Shown: positions 19,811 to 33,300 of the stretch, piece after piece
How positions within the stretch are numbered: the first letter of the stretch is position 1
Layout of the letters: each line of letters opens with the position of its first letter
Source of the DNA: Arctopsyche grandis
Taxonomy: Eukaryota > Arthropoda > Insecta > Trichoptera > Hydropsychidae
DNA length: 64,000 nucleotides
Assembly: GCF_051622035.1 (NCBI RefSeq)
Contig: NC_135357.1
Location: 34,251,191-34,315,190, forward strand
Reading direction: 5' to 3'
The notes under the pieces: generated by a model
What the model was told of the DNA's origin: nothing
What the model saw: only the letters and a program-made list of their open reading frames with translations
Database searches by the model: none
Position numbers and translations under genes: made by a program

Positions 19811-20035
19811 CCAGCAGTATGGCTCAGTGGTAGCGTGTATGTTTACACCAAATGATTATTGGGTTCGATCCCGCTATACTGCTCGTTAGACTTGGATATT
19901 TGTGACTCCAAGTCGATCGTTTCTTATCAGAGTTTGCCAATTTTATCTGACTATTGTTGAAACGGTACCTCAAAATTGGCAGCTTCTCGAAAAACATTGA
20001 TTTATGTAATAAAAGTGCTGTATTTTTTAAAATTA
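19811..20035 (+). mobile_element. tRNA-derived SINE, copy S1
   Basis: The head folds like a tRNA: AGCAGTATGG pairs with the sequence ending CTATACTGCT. A pol III A box (TGGCTCAGTGGT) and B box (GGTTCGATCC at 19862-19871) are in place. The body has the family words GATCGTTTC, TATCAGAGTTTGCCAA and TTGAAACGGT. Copies with the same plan are at 44402, 47863 (minus), 49340, 54471 and 63825. It is not counted as a functional tRNA because body sequence follows and copies vary. Confidence 0.85.
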
Positions 20036-21051
20036 ATTTTCTAGAATACATATATCTTATTTTTATTTATGTTTTGAAAGAAGTATAGATCCTGTATTAT
20101 TATTAATTATTGGTTGAGGAATACAACCAGAACGGGTTCAAGCTGGGGTTTATTTAATTTTTTATACATTTTTTGCTTAGGGGTTTAATTTGTTTTCGTC
20201 CCAGTCTTCCTGTCAAGCCTTCCCGGTATACATATCTATGTATGTAAAATAAAATATATAGTATATTCATATGTATAAGTACGTATGTATAAGTTAAATC
20301 GGAGCTGAGGGAAATTGATATTTTTAATTATTTATTTATATTGTCTACCGGCAAAAAGTTAACAACGAAAATGTTTTTTGATATACATACATATATTTTG
20401 ATAGCACCTGAACTATAAATTGTAGTGGTTTTCATCCACGGATCAAAATGAAAGAGGAATCGTAATGATTATATTTAGATATCGAAGAACGATATGAAAT
20501 AAATATTAAATACTACTTTTAAGTTCTACTTTGTTTATTTTGTTAAATATTTTTGTATTTTAATTAAATAAAATGCGTTTTTTATGTTATGTAATGTGTT
20601 ATTATTTATTTTTATGCCAAGTTTGACCTTCAATATAATAATAGTTTAATTAACATCACTCCCCATTTCTTACTTTTCAATTTTGAACATTAACAGTTTG
20701 ATTATTTATTATTTTAGGTCGACTAATGATATATGTACAATGGATTGATTTGCAGCATATTTAATTCAATCCCAATCTCTACATGTTTTAAAAAAATTAA
20801 TTCTAAATCTTATACTTCGTGTATTTATGTAAGTGTTGGGATAGAAACAAAATAGTATTTATATATTTATATTTATTACATCTAACATATAAATGTATTC
20901 TTAATTTACAACGATATCGTATGTGGAGAACAAAATTCAGCGGGCGTACATTGTATTTTATCTACATACATTATTTTATACGAATAAATAAGAAGTTGTC
21001 GTTTGGTATAGTTTGTAAAGCTCGCACTTTTGAAACCAGACATGGTTTTTG
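20036..21051. other. Intergenic between SINE and pacifastin gene 3' end
   Basis: AT-rich. About 20198-20255 (CCAGTCTTCCTGTCAAGCC region) resembles the 3' tail of the SINE family seen at 49700-49762, so part of this stretch may be SINE tail separated by later change. No gene identified. Confidence 0.5.
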
Positions 21052-21057
21052 TTTATT
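21052..21057 (-). terminator. Poly(A) signal of the long pacifastin transcript
   Basis: TTTATT on the plus strand reads AATAAA on the minus strand, 175 bases beyond the stop codon at 21232-21234. It is a plausible cleavage/polyadenylation signal for the long isoform. Confidence 0.45.
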
Positions 21058-21231
21058 ATTATTTACTTATATCTCTTACACATTACAGAACTTTAATTAT
21101 AGTAGATATAATCTAAATATAATTTACATTAATTAGTTTTAATACCAAAGAGATTTCTTGATCTTGGACATTTTTTTTCTTTTTGCTAAAGAGTTTAAAT
21201 GTTTAACTTATTGTGGTTGCTTTTTTGCATA

Positions 21232-21356
21232 CTATGAATTCGTACACAAGTTTAACGAGCAAAACGCACTTTTGCCGTCTGCAGAGCACGTGCAATCGTT
21301 GCATTCGTCTTTGAATTGATCACCGGGAGTGCAACGGTATCCCGGCCCGTTAACAG
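21232..21356 (-). CDS. Pacifastin exon 15 (last), Leu-type domain
   Basis: After acceptor TTTCAG, it reads [18 protein letters not shown], then [10 protein letters not shown] and CSLNLC, and ends TAG. Six Cys in pacifastin spacing are present. P1 by position is Leu, suggesting chymotrypsin/elastase-like targets. There is no downstream cleavage site because it ends the protein. Confidence 0.8.
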
Positions 21357-24300
21357 CTGAAACAGTGTAAAACGTCTTTTGAAACTTACATCTACGTTCC
21401 CTTACGTGTTTTATATGTAAAATTCAATAATATATTAGATATTATGTACAAGAATATTAATATTACATTCAAAAGTACCTCTCTTCTCTCTGGGAGGGCA
21501 CGCTCTTCTCGTACAAACAGCTCGTTTTCCATTTGCCAAACAAGTGCAGAAATTGCAATCGTTGTTGAAAACTGATCCTGGCTCACAAGTGAAATCCGGG
21601 GAGAAGACATCTGAAATTTTATTTAAAATGTATTTTCAATGTTTAAATAATTGATGTGTCTTGAGATATAGTCTAATTATAATCACCTATTGATCTCCTC
21701 TCTCTTGGAGGACATGCTCTTCTCGTACAAGCAGCTCGTTTTCCATTTGCATCACAAGTACAACGATTGCAATCGTTCATGAAAACTGATCCCGGCTCGC
21801 AAGTAAAGTCCGGTGAGAAGACATCTTAAAGTTTTTAAAAAATACAATAGTAAATGTTTAAACAATCGGGCTATTCTAAAATTTGGTCTAATTTAAATCA
21901 CCTATTGCTCGCTTTTCACGTGGACAACCTTTCAACGTACATGCGGCAAATTTTCCACTTTCATGACATATGCATGTATTGCAGTCGCTTTTGAAAGATT
22001 TTCCAGGCTCACAAGTGAAATCAGGAGCGTTAACAGCTAAATATACACATTTGTCATTTATACATATGTACATATATAATGTTGAAAATATTAGGAATAC
22101 TTATAATAAAATTTTTTGGAAACTCTTTATCAAAATCACTCGAGATGATTTGCAACATATGTTTATTGTTTTTTTTATATTTAAATGAGAACTCTTTCTT
22201 ACTGGTTGTTTTGGAAACTTTCGATAAAATAAACTCTATGTTCAGACCAATTGCCGTATGGTTGGCTTTCGTGGCCTTACGACCCACGAGCTGTCCTATG
22301 TTTTTTGGTACTGACCGCACTGGTCAGCCGCCACTGACACTTCCGCTCCAACCGTCGCCGCTTGAACACTGCTTCTAAGCGGCTCGCTTCCTTGATCCCG
22401 AATCACCAGTTCGAGACTGGTGATGTTTGACGATACTTGGAGACCAGCTCCAGTATTCGTCCGGGGTGAATTGAGGAAGCCTGGTCTGTCTTCGTCCCGA
22501 AGACAGGCAACTCAGACACGTGTTCTTTGTATACGAACTCCCCCCCCCCTCCTTCCCCCCCTTGCTTGCTCTCTATACGTTTAAACTCAAAATACAGTTG
22601 CTCACATACAGATTTACAACCTGTTTTCATTATATAAATCTCGCACCATTTTCCGTCTCCCTGCATCACATTCACACATACGCACACTGTACGAGAGAGG
22701 GAGACAGAGAGCCGAGCCATCAGCAGAGATCAGACCACAGACGACGATCCGCGGGCACCATGAGGGAAGCCACGCCACGCTTTACTACGAGCTCTACGAA
22801 CATCACGTCCAGGTGGCTTCTCGATTGAGAGCGCCTGGCGTCTGTACACTCTAATTTCCAATACCAGGTCTCATCTCGGATGGAAATATATGATAAAAAG
22901 TATATGTAATTACCAGTTTCACGTTTTTCGCGGGGGAGACAAAACTTTCTAGTGCAAGCAGCAAGTTTTCCACTTATATGACAAGTGCAACGATTGCAAT
23001 CGTTCATAAAGACAGATCCTGGCTCACATGTGAAATCCGGTGAGTCGACATCTGAAGTTAAAGAATTAATAAAATAGTTAAAGGTTCAAATCGTTAACAC
23101 ATCTTAATGTTCTTAATAAAGTACAATTAAATGTATTTACCAATTGATCGTTTTTCACGTGGAAGACACGCTCTCCTCGTACAAGCAGCTCGTTTTCCAC
23201 TTGCATCACAGGTACAACGATTGCAATCGTTCTTGAAAACTGATCCTGGCTCACATGTGAAGTCCGGTGAGAAGACATCTGAAATTTCATGAAAAATGTA
23301 ATTGCAAATGTTTAAATAATTTGTCCATATGGTCTGATTATAAAAACCTATTGCTCTCTTCTCTATTGGAAGACATGCTCTTCTCGTACAAGCAGCTTGT
23401 TTTCCATTTAAATCACAAACGCAACGATTACAATCGTTCAGGAAAACTGATCCCGGCTCGCAAGTGAAGTCCGGAGAGAAGACATCTGTAATTTTATAAA
23501 AAATATGATAGTAAATGTTTGAATAATCGCAGTATTTAACATAAAGGCTAATTATAATCACCTATTGCTTGATTTTTAGGTGGACAAGCCATCAACGTAC
23601 ATGCGGCAAATTTTCCACTTTCATGACATCTACATGTATTGCAGTCGCTTTTGAAGGATTTTCCGGGCTCACAAGTGAAACCAGGTGTGTTAACAGCTAA
23701 AATATAAACATTTGTCGTTATAAAAAAATATGTAAATATAAAAAAGAAATTATTTGGGAAGAATAACCATTTATAATAATTTTTATCATATGTATGTATA
23801 CGTGTGTACTCTTTTCATATTTATTTAAATACCAATTATTTCTTATTAGCTGTTATGGAGACCGTCTTGATAAAATAAACTTTCATTTCCAATACCAGAC
23901 CTGATCCCAGATGGAAATATATAATAAAAACAATATGTAATTACCAGTTTCACGTTTTTCGCGGGGAAGACATAACTTTCTAGTGCAAGCAGCACGTTTT
24001 CCACTTATATGACAAGTGCAACGATTGCAATCGTTCATAAAGACAGATCCTGGCTCACATGTGAAATCCGGTGAGTCGACATCTGAAGTTAAAAAATTAA
24101 TAAAATAGTTAAAGGTTCAAATCGTTAACACATCTTAATGTTCTTAATAAAGTACAATTAAATGTATTTACCAATTGATCGTTTTTCACGTGGAAGACAC
24201 GCTCTCCTCGTACAAGCAGCTCGTTTTCCACTTGCATCACAGGTACAACGATTGCAATCGTTCTTGAAAACTGATCCTGGCTCACATGTGAAGTCCGGTG

Positions 24301-27300
24301 AGTCGACATCTGAAGTTAAAAAATTAATAAAATAGTTAAAGGTTCAAATCGTTAACACATCTTAATGTTCTTAATAAAGTACAATTAAATGTATTTACCA
24401 ATTGATCGTTTTTCACGTGGAAGACACGCTCTCCTCGTACAAGCAGCTCGTTTTCCACTTGCATCACAGGTACAACGATTGCAATCGTTCTTGAAAACTG
24501 ATCCTGGCTCACATGTGAAGTCCGGTGAGAAGACATCTGAAATTAAAGAACAAATAAAATAGAAAATGTTCAAAGGGTTACAACATCTTAATGTTATTAT
24601 TAAAATACAATAACAAGCCATTATAAAATGATGTTCATGTTATAAAACTAAAGCATCTTCAATATCGGCAATATGCAGAAGTAATGCACTCAGATAAAAC
24701 ACTGTCTACTGATCTCTCTTTTCATGAGCTTCATTATTCAAAGAGCACGTTTTTCTACTGCAAATTGCACTCTGTCTGTTACGTATGCATCGATTGCATT
24801 TCTCAATAAAATCTTTTCAATTATGAACAATGAATAACTCTAATATATGTACATTTATGTATACTCATATTTATACCATAATTGTTTAATAATGAAAATT
24901 GAACAACCTACATACATACATTGTATATAGTGTTCTTTTTTATTAATATAAACTAACCTCTTTTTCTCGTCGCAGCTTTCCCACACTCTGTCCTGGTACA
25001 TGTGAAATCTAAACCATCGTTTGTACACAAGCAAGTGTTGCAGTCTATCCTGAACTCTTCTCCTGGTTGACATTTTTTAGCGAGAGGCTGATCCCCCTTT
25101 AAAATTCAATTGAAACATTTAAATGCAAAACAAAACATATAAGTTCATAGAGTCTGTGCATATTTTCAGAAATTAACAAACTTAATCATTTATTTTTAAA
25201 ACACTTTTATTATGAATATATATATTTCCAAAATTACATGTCTTATATCATCTACATACAATACATTTTCGAATAATAATGTGTATTATAATATTAATCA
25301 AATCAAATATCAATATATTGTTTGCCATATTTTGTTTGTTCCCATAACCTAAAAATTAAATGTAATATTATAATTTCAATAATTGATGCCATTGAAATGA
25401 AAGTGGGATAAAATACATTTTAATACAGAAATTAAATAAAAACCAGATAATTTCAATTAAACAATGTAAATTTTGATATATGTATGTATGTTCATATGAA
25501 GCATACATAAATTGCACTACTTTTTATTTTGAATTATAAAAGCTATATCTACATATAGCTTTTATGTAGATGTGGATTAGAACTTTAGATAATGAATTTG
25601 TTTATATGTATATGATCCTTATTTTTATGTGATTTAGATATATTACAATAGCTTTTTTAAACTGAAGAAAACAAACAAAAACATTTATATTTACTGTGAT
25701 ATTTTCAATTTTCAATAAATGTTTTTGGACCATGCAAGCAGTCTTTGGATCTGGTTTATAACTTTTGACAATAGATTTGTTTTAGTGTGATCCATCTTGA
25801 GTTTGATCTCATTTTTCGTGTGATTTTCAAAATATACAGTAGGTTTTAAAATTGATAAAAGCAGTATAAAAACAACATCATATCAAGGTTAAAAGAAGAA
25901 CATGAACTTATATGAAATCAACATGAAACTTATATGAAATCATTGAATATTCTATAAAAATAGTCTTCTTTATTAAATTAAATTATCTTTGAAGCAAATA
26001 GTTATTAAACTATTTAAATCATACGGAATAAATGAATTTTTAAGAAAGTGTATGGCGATATTTTATCCCTGTACATTCCAACAGCATAATTTAACCACAA
26101 GTACTCTCGATATATCATCATTACCGGTGCATATATATATTTTTAACACTTCCTCTTGGTGCACACATAATCTGTGCCGTCCAAGTTGCACTCACAGTTG
26201 TTGCAACCCTGCTTGAACTTGTGCTCCGGCGTGCAAACCTTGGTTAGAGCACCACCATCTCCGGTAGCATCAAACTCTGGACACTTGTTCTTGGTGCACG
26301 AGTAACCTGTGCCGTCCAAGCTGCACACGCAAGTGTTGCACTCCATGCGGAAAGTCTTCTCTGGATCACATACCCGGCTCAGTGCTCCACCGTCTCCGGA
26401 CGGATCAAACTTTGGTGGCACAGCTCTTCTAGACACTCTCACGTGACGACCCTGGAAGTTATATCGACTGTTAAATCTTATGTCAATAATTAGTTAGATG
26501 TTCGAAGTTTGAAAATCAATACTGATTCATGTTCAAAAATTAAAAATAAAGTTGAAAATTTGTTCAGAAAGATCTATCAATAGGAGAAATGCTGCAGTTA
26601 TTGACCAGGATACATTACATATAGTGATTGGCCACTTGAATTTTCAAGTTGAAATATAAGAACATTGTGACATTAAAATTCAATCAAATTCGAAATGATT
26701 TCTTTGTATAATACTAAAAAATGTATTTTTTTTTATTTTTATACAAATCGAACAGTCATTAACTGTACACTGGCTAACATATGTAGTGTTCCTTTTATAT
26801 ATTATAATCCAATATTTCTATTTTAACGTTTTTCGTTTTAAACTTATAGGACGTACACAATTTTTTTTATTTTATTATTTAACTTGATATGCCATAACCT
26901 ATGTGATGTTATTTCATCGGGCAAAACACTAGTGCAATATAATATGCATGCAATACAAATGGAAAGGAAATTAAGGGCAAAATCACACAGGAAGGAACGC
27001 GGCACATAATATTTCTTAAATACTTTAAACATGCGGAAAAAATGTGGCATGCCCAGCACATATTCATGGCACGCCCAACACACACCGTCCCAAAATCACC
27101 CCCCTGGAGTATTTTCATTAAAATTGTATCCTTGTATATATCCTCGCTTGACAGTGATCGATAAAGGTATATCCCATATTTGAAGAAATGTAGGAGAACC
27201 CCCATAGGGAGAGCCAAGCACACGACGTGCCGTTCTTCTCTGTGTGATTTCACCCTTAGCCCTTTGCCCACGGCAATAAATAAAGCGAACAAGCCCTGTA

Positions 27301-30300
27301 CGCGGCACCTTTTTCGCGAATTTGGCAATCGCGTTTTCGACCTTAAATACAGATTTTAATATTTACTCAAGTAACCAGATATGTTAATTAACACATAAAG
27401 TATTATTTTAAACAATAAAATACATAATATATCTCGTAGTTTTGGCTTAATTGTCAAATAAGCATTCTTCATACAATTGGGACGTATCGTCGCCATTGTT
27501 CAACAGACGTGACGTCACATAAACTAGGTTTCAGTATGGTTCCACAAAAAACTAATTTTGACTGGTATATATTCATTTTAAGCAAATTGAATAGATGGCA
27601 TTCAACTCTCAGTAATATATTCAACCAATTTTGAGCCTTAAAACAGTTGAAATAGGCGCATATAAAGCTCAAAATCCCGTGCAAAGTTCATAAATTCTAT
27701 GGAAGACAGCCGCGCTACAGACTTGTCGCCCAAAGCTTCCATAGAAGACGGCCGCGGGCAAACGGTTAGAGTACGGCGAGCGTTATCTCACACAGACACA
27801 CACACACACACAGATTAACGATATTGTTACGTATACTAAACAGAGCCGCCGAGTAATTTCGATCGGATTAGGCCGGGTAGCGTCCTGAGAGACCGTGTGA
27901 CCGGGGTAAGTGGTTTTAAGGATTAGCGACAAGCTAAGTGCATGGGAGCTAAACAATGATTGCACTTCTCATACCGTGGGAATACATATCCGAATACGTG
28001 ACTATACAGTAGGTAAACAGATTAGACGTCCTGAGAGATCTACCCCCTATAAGGCGGTACGTAGGCGATATCATGTCAATCTGGACTAAGCAGTGACAGT
28101 GCGTGTATCTCCTTAATCATCAATAAATGCTGTGATACGACTGTTGGCCTTTTATTTGGATCCTCCACCCACCCTTACGCAACAATATTATATATGTATA
28201 TAATAAAACATACATATGTACACATGTACTTACATTTCTTTTTGGTGGACACACCTTCCTCGTGCAAGAGAATTCGGTACCATCGGCGCTGCATCGACAA
28301 TCGTTACATTCCTTTTTGAACTTTTGTCCAGGTGTGCATACTTTTGTCAGTGCACCGCCGTCTCCGGTGGCATCGAATCCACTGCACTTTTGTTTGGTGC
28401 AAGTGTATCCGGAGCCGTCCAAACTGCAGCGGCAAGTATTACATTCTTGCCGGTAGCTGTGGGAGGGTTCACAGACTCTTGTCAAAGCTCCACCGTCTCC
28501 ATTGGCATCGAAGCCTGAACACTTCTGCTTGGTACAATGGTATTCTGTTCCTCTAGAGTTGCAAGTGCAAGTATTGCATTCTTTGTTGAATGTTGATCCC
28601 GGCTCGCATTTGCGGGTTTTCCTAATCACTCTTCTGTGAGCCTGTAACATGTATTATGTTAAGTCTTTAGACATTCATTATCATTGTTAAAGTAATACAA
28701 GACTTAAAAATAAATTTCTAGAATTGTGTCACACAAATACAGTTTATCTGTCCTTAAAATAAAATGTTATCATTAACCAAAGAAATATTAAAGGTTCTTC
28801 GATACCTCTCCATGTATTTCCCGACTAGAGTGTTTTCAATTGATCATAAGGCCCCATACGCACTGATTGTAAATAGGTTTTTGATCTCTTTTTCAAATTA
28901 TGCTGTACATTAACATTACAATAATATAATACTGATAAAATTTAATTAAAATTGTAAAATAGAAAATGATCAGTATATTAGTAGCTTTAAAATGGGTGCA
29001 CCTCACGGGATCGAATAAAAAATGCACGAAAAACCAAATATCGGAAGGCAAAGATCGAAAATCGAAAGATCAAAAAAAAGGGTGCATGGTAAACGGTACA
29101 TACACACGTACATCCTCACTTAATTTTCGAGAGCAGGATACAACAGGAACAAGAGGAACAGGCTTTTTCTCCCGTATAATGTGCACGCGCAGAATACAGG
29201 AGGAAAAGCCTGTTCCTCTTGTTCCTGTTGTATCCTGCTGGCGCAAATTAAGTGAGTATGTATCGTTTACCATGCACTCTTTTTTTTTTGATCTTTCGAT
29301 TTTCGATCTTTGCCTTCCGATATTTGGTTTTTCGTGCATTTCTAATTCGTTCCTTTGGGGTAGACCCCTTTAAAATAGATATAACATGTATTGTGAACAT
29401 AATTTAGTAATAATTAAAAGCATTTAAAAATCAAATACGCACTTGCGTTTTTCTGTCGCGCGATCACATAAGGTCTGACCGCACTATGCGTCAAACGAAC
29501 GATCCGACACTTCACAACAGTGTGCGACCTACGTAGTAAATTATGTCAATCATTCGTTCGGTGCCTCGGAGCAAGATGGATGAAACGGACGCTATTATAG
29601 TATCTTTGATATGCGAGGAAGAAGAACAATCGATAAAAACCAAAAGATTATGGCTACATGCTATTTCAAAGTCACGATATGAAGAAGGAGAATAATTGCC
29701 GCAAGGCAACCCCCACTCAACGACACTTGCGCACGTCACGAACGACACCTTGCGTCAATGTCAACTTTGACGCACGGTGTCGTCCTACGTCATGCGACTG
29801 TCGCGCAGTGCGTTATGTCTCATACAATTTCATACAAACAATATTTGGTCGCGTACTGTTGTGGAGTGTCGGATCGTTCGGTTGTCGCATAGTACGGTCA
29901 GACCTTTGGTCACAAAAATAGAACATGCAGTTTCGAACCATTAATTTGAAAAATTTCTTGGAATGACTTATCAAATCGAGATGAATTTTATGAAATTGTC
30001 TTTTTAAAAGCCCCTAACTAATAAATGGATGTACCCAATATTGTTGTTTACGATTTTATTTTGCTTTTAAGCGCAACAACACAACTCATTGCTGTAAAAT
30101 CTATTTTTAAATTGACAAAGTTCCGACTGGTTAGTCGCAAGTGCGCGCACCGTAATATTTTTGGGCTATAGTTTCGCTATAGATGTGAAAATTGGACACT
30201 GAACGCCAAGATGCTACAAAAAAACCAATGCACTCAAAGAAGTATGGAACGATGTATGCTTGGCATAACGAGGAAAGACAGGAAGCGGACAACGTGGGTG

Positions 30301-33300
30301 AGAAGCATGACAAGGGTAGTAGACATAGTGGATAGAGTAAAGAGATTGAAACGGCAATGGGCGGGCCACGTGGCTAGGAGAATGGACGAAAGGTGGACAA
30401 AAGAAGTGATTGAATGGTACGCGAGAGAATGCAAAAGGGTAAAAGGAAGACCGCAGGGAAGATGGGTAGATGAAATTAGGAAAATGTGCGGGGTGAGATG
30501 GATGAGAGTTGCGCAAAACAGAGACGATTGGAAGCGTGTTGGACAGGCCTTCATCCAGCAGTGGATAGTGTATGGCTGTAAATGATGATGATGAGTTTCG
30601 CACAGAAAATCGCATGTGAGTGTGGGGTCTAACGCAGCTGTTGAAGAAGATCTCAAAAAACTATTTCATGTTTTCACAAATAATTAACTCTAAAGGAAGG
30701 CCAAATAAACTGGAGTTTCAAATTGAAAAATAAAATGATAAATTGATTTAAAATAATTGTGTAAATATTAAGAAGTTTAATATTTAATTAACTATATGTT
30801 ATTTTAAAGTTTTAAATTTAACTATATGATATTTCAAAGTTTTAAATTTAACTAAACATATGATACTAAATTTTTTTTTTTTACTTGCCGCCACAAAATT
30901 CTTAGTGACGTTCAATATAGCCTCAATAATCTTATCAAGTCATTAGGCGTTCAGTTCATAACATATTTATAAGAACATCATATTTATTCTTTATACGAAG
31001 ACACCACAGAGCTTTATTCTTTAATTTTGCAAAAAATCAAAAACAAGGTGGCTTGAAATTGAATTTGGACAGTAATTTAATTTCAATTTGTAATGATATA
31101 TTTCATTTCCATATTATCTAGGTGAATGAAATTAATATTTATTTATTTAAAATACTTGGGGGAAGCAGTATAGCCGATGGACCCATTAGTTTTTTTGATC
31201 ATTAAAAGTTCACTAATATAATTAAAACCTGGGCTTTCTTTGAATAAAAGGATGGCAGAGCTCATTTCTTGTCAAGTTTTTTTATTAGAAACGATTGTAT
31301 TCAAATTATATTATATAGAATATTCGTTTGAAACCATAGATACGCCCTGACGCTCTAAGCCGATCACCTTGTTGGACCATGTAAACACAAAAAAAAGTAC
31401 AGATCATGCACACTCTCTCTCAGTAGCTAGTTAGCTTCTAAGTAGGAAGGTCTATTGACATTTTTCGAAAATGCCAACGTGTTCAGTGAAATTGTGTTAC
31501 AATTACTCAAGAAAACATAAAAAGGCGGATGGCATCACATATCATAAGTAAGATTTAATATATATTGTCTTCAATTATAGTAGTATTTTAACATATAATG
31601 AAATATCGGCGCGATGTATGTACTGATGGAACAGCGGTCGACAACCTGGGTGTCACGAAATGCACGCGTATATCTTGTTGGCACTGAAGGAAATTCAGAA
31701 ATCGACATTAAGTTTAAAACTACAAACAATGAACTAAATATTAAAGTATCAGCTTTAAAATTGATCCTTGTGGAAGTTACTAATGTTTAAATATTGTAAT
31801 AGTTAATGATGGTTTTATTATAGTAACATACATTTGTAGTTTAATATAGTGTGTATAGCTAAATATTTTTTTCTTAATATGGCTTTATTATCAATAAAAT
31901 AAAGTTATAAATAAAATAAAACTTCAGTGCATGTACATATACATAAACTGGTTGCTGAGCACTGCCGACCGCTGCGTTTCTTCCTTTTTTTACCACTTCC
32001 CCGCTAGTTAAACCCCCCGCACCCCTCAGTTAGTGGCGACAAGATCTCCAACGAAATTTGTATGTAATGGCATATCTAGGTTATTCTACATCTATGCTTG
32101 AAACGTAAAAAAGGTGCCAGAACGCCGTTCCACCTCGTTACATGGATAAAAAGCCCCGATTAAAACTATAAAAAATGTACTAATACTATTTTGAATATTA
32201 GTAATTACATATTATGAAACTTACCTTTGTTAATATTTTAAAGAAAGTGAAATTGTCTTTAGCATTTTAGTCAAAAAAGGAAATCATTGAAAATATTTTG
32301 TACTTCTGAAAACATATAGAAGAAGTATAGAACATATATAGAAAGATATATTATAAAAAAATGAAAGAAGAATATATGAAAAATACATACATAGTTTACT
32401 TACTTTTTGCACAGAAGGTTTTATCCAAAACACACACACACACAAATGGAATAGTAAAAAAAGAAGAAAAATAGCGTTTAACAAGAAAAGATAGTAGTAA
32501 AATACGATAAATTTTCATTTCATCTCTACAATACGTAAATAAAATGCTATTGCGTCCAAAATCAATAGCCAATCTGTCATAGTTTAAATAAATTTGTTTA
32601 CACGAGATAACGTAACCTTAACCCTATTTTAAATGAATACATATAACCTTCAACCGATTAATTACTCCGTTAATTTATCGCATAACTCAGAAACGCAGTA
32701 AGATATATGTATGATATTTTAAAAGTTGAACCGAGTACAAGAAGATTAATAGTAAAGACGTAGGCGTAATAATAGATCTTTAATAGTCTGTATCATAAAT
32801 TAAAACATACCTGAGGTGTGTCGAACAATGAAGTATCATCAGCGACACCTGAAAGTAAAATAAATAAAAATAAATCATTGACCCATTGTATACTGTGTCT
32901 GTTTTTGTAATTCCTATGTATGTATGTTGTGTATGATGTCATACTTGACATGACTTTGTAACCGATCATATGCTGCAGTGATTATGATGTGCATGTGTTG
33001 TTTATTTGCTTTCTTCGACATGCTGATCTGGCATCCGAGAATGTGCACCGACTTTCCCAAGATAAGTAGGCCATGTCAACACCACGACCAAAACAATTAT
33101 GTCATTCACATAAATACACATGTCTCTCACTATCGACCTCAGATGAGTGTTTCAATATAAGTTAATTTTTAAACTCGATAAGAAGTATCGCTCTGAATGA
33201 CGTCAGAGATTATTACACTCAAACATAGTCAAACATTCTTATAAGGTTTCTGAAATCTCAACATCATAAAGTGTTCTGCATTGTTGTATTTGTGAACGTA

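Noticed and set aside
19811..19885. tRNA gene
   Set aside because: The pol III boxes and cloverleaf are those of a SINE head. Similar heads recur six times, each followed by the same SINE body.
21388..24536. Open frames beginning MSS(H/P)[11 protein letters not shown] on the minus strand
   Set aside because: Out-of-frame readings of pacifastin exons. The true frame gives six conserved cysteines.
28216..28556. Plus-strand frames opposite pacifastin exon 3
   Set aside because: Shadows of the real minus-strand coding exon.
28966..29373. Open frames on both strands in the fold-back element
   Set aside because: Mirror-image readings of the inverted arms.
30131..30656. Minus-strand frames opposite the RTE fragment
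   Set aside because: The plus strand encodes the recognised RTE C-terminus; the other frames are shadows.
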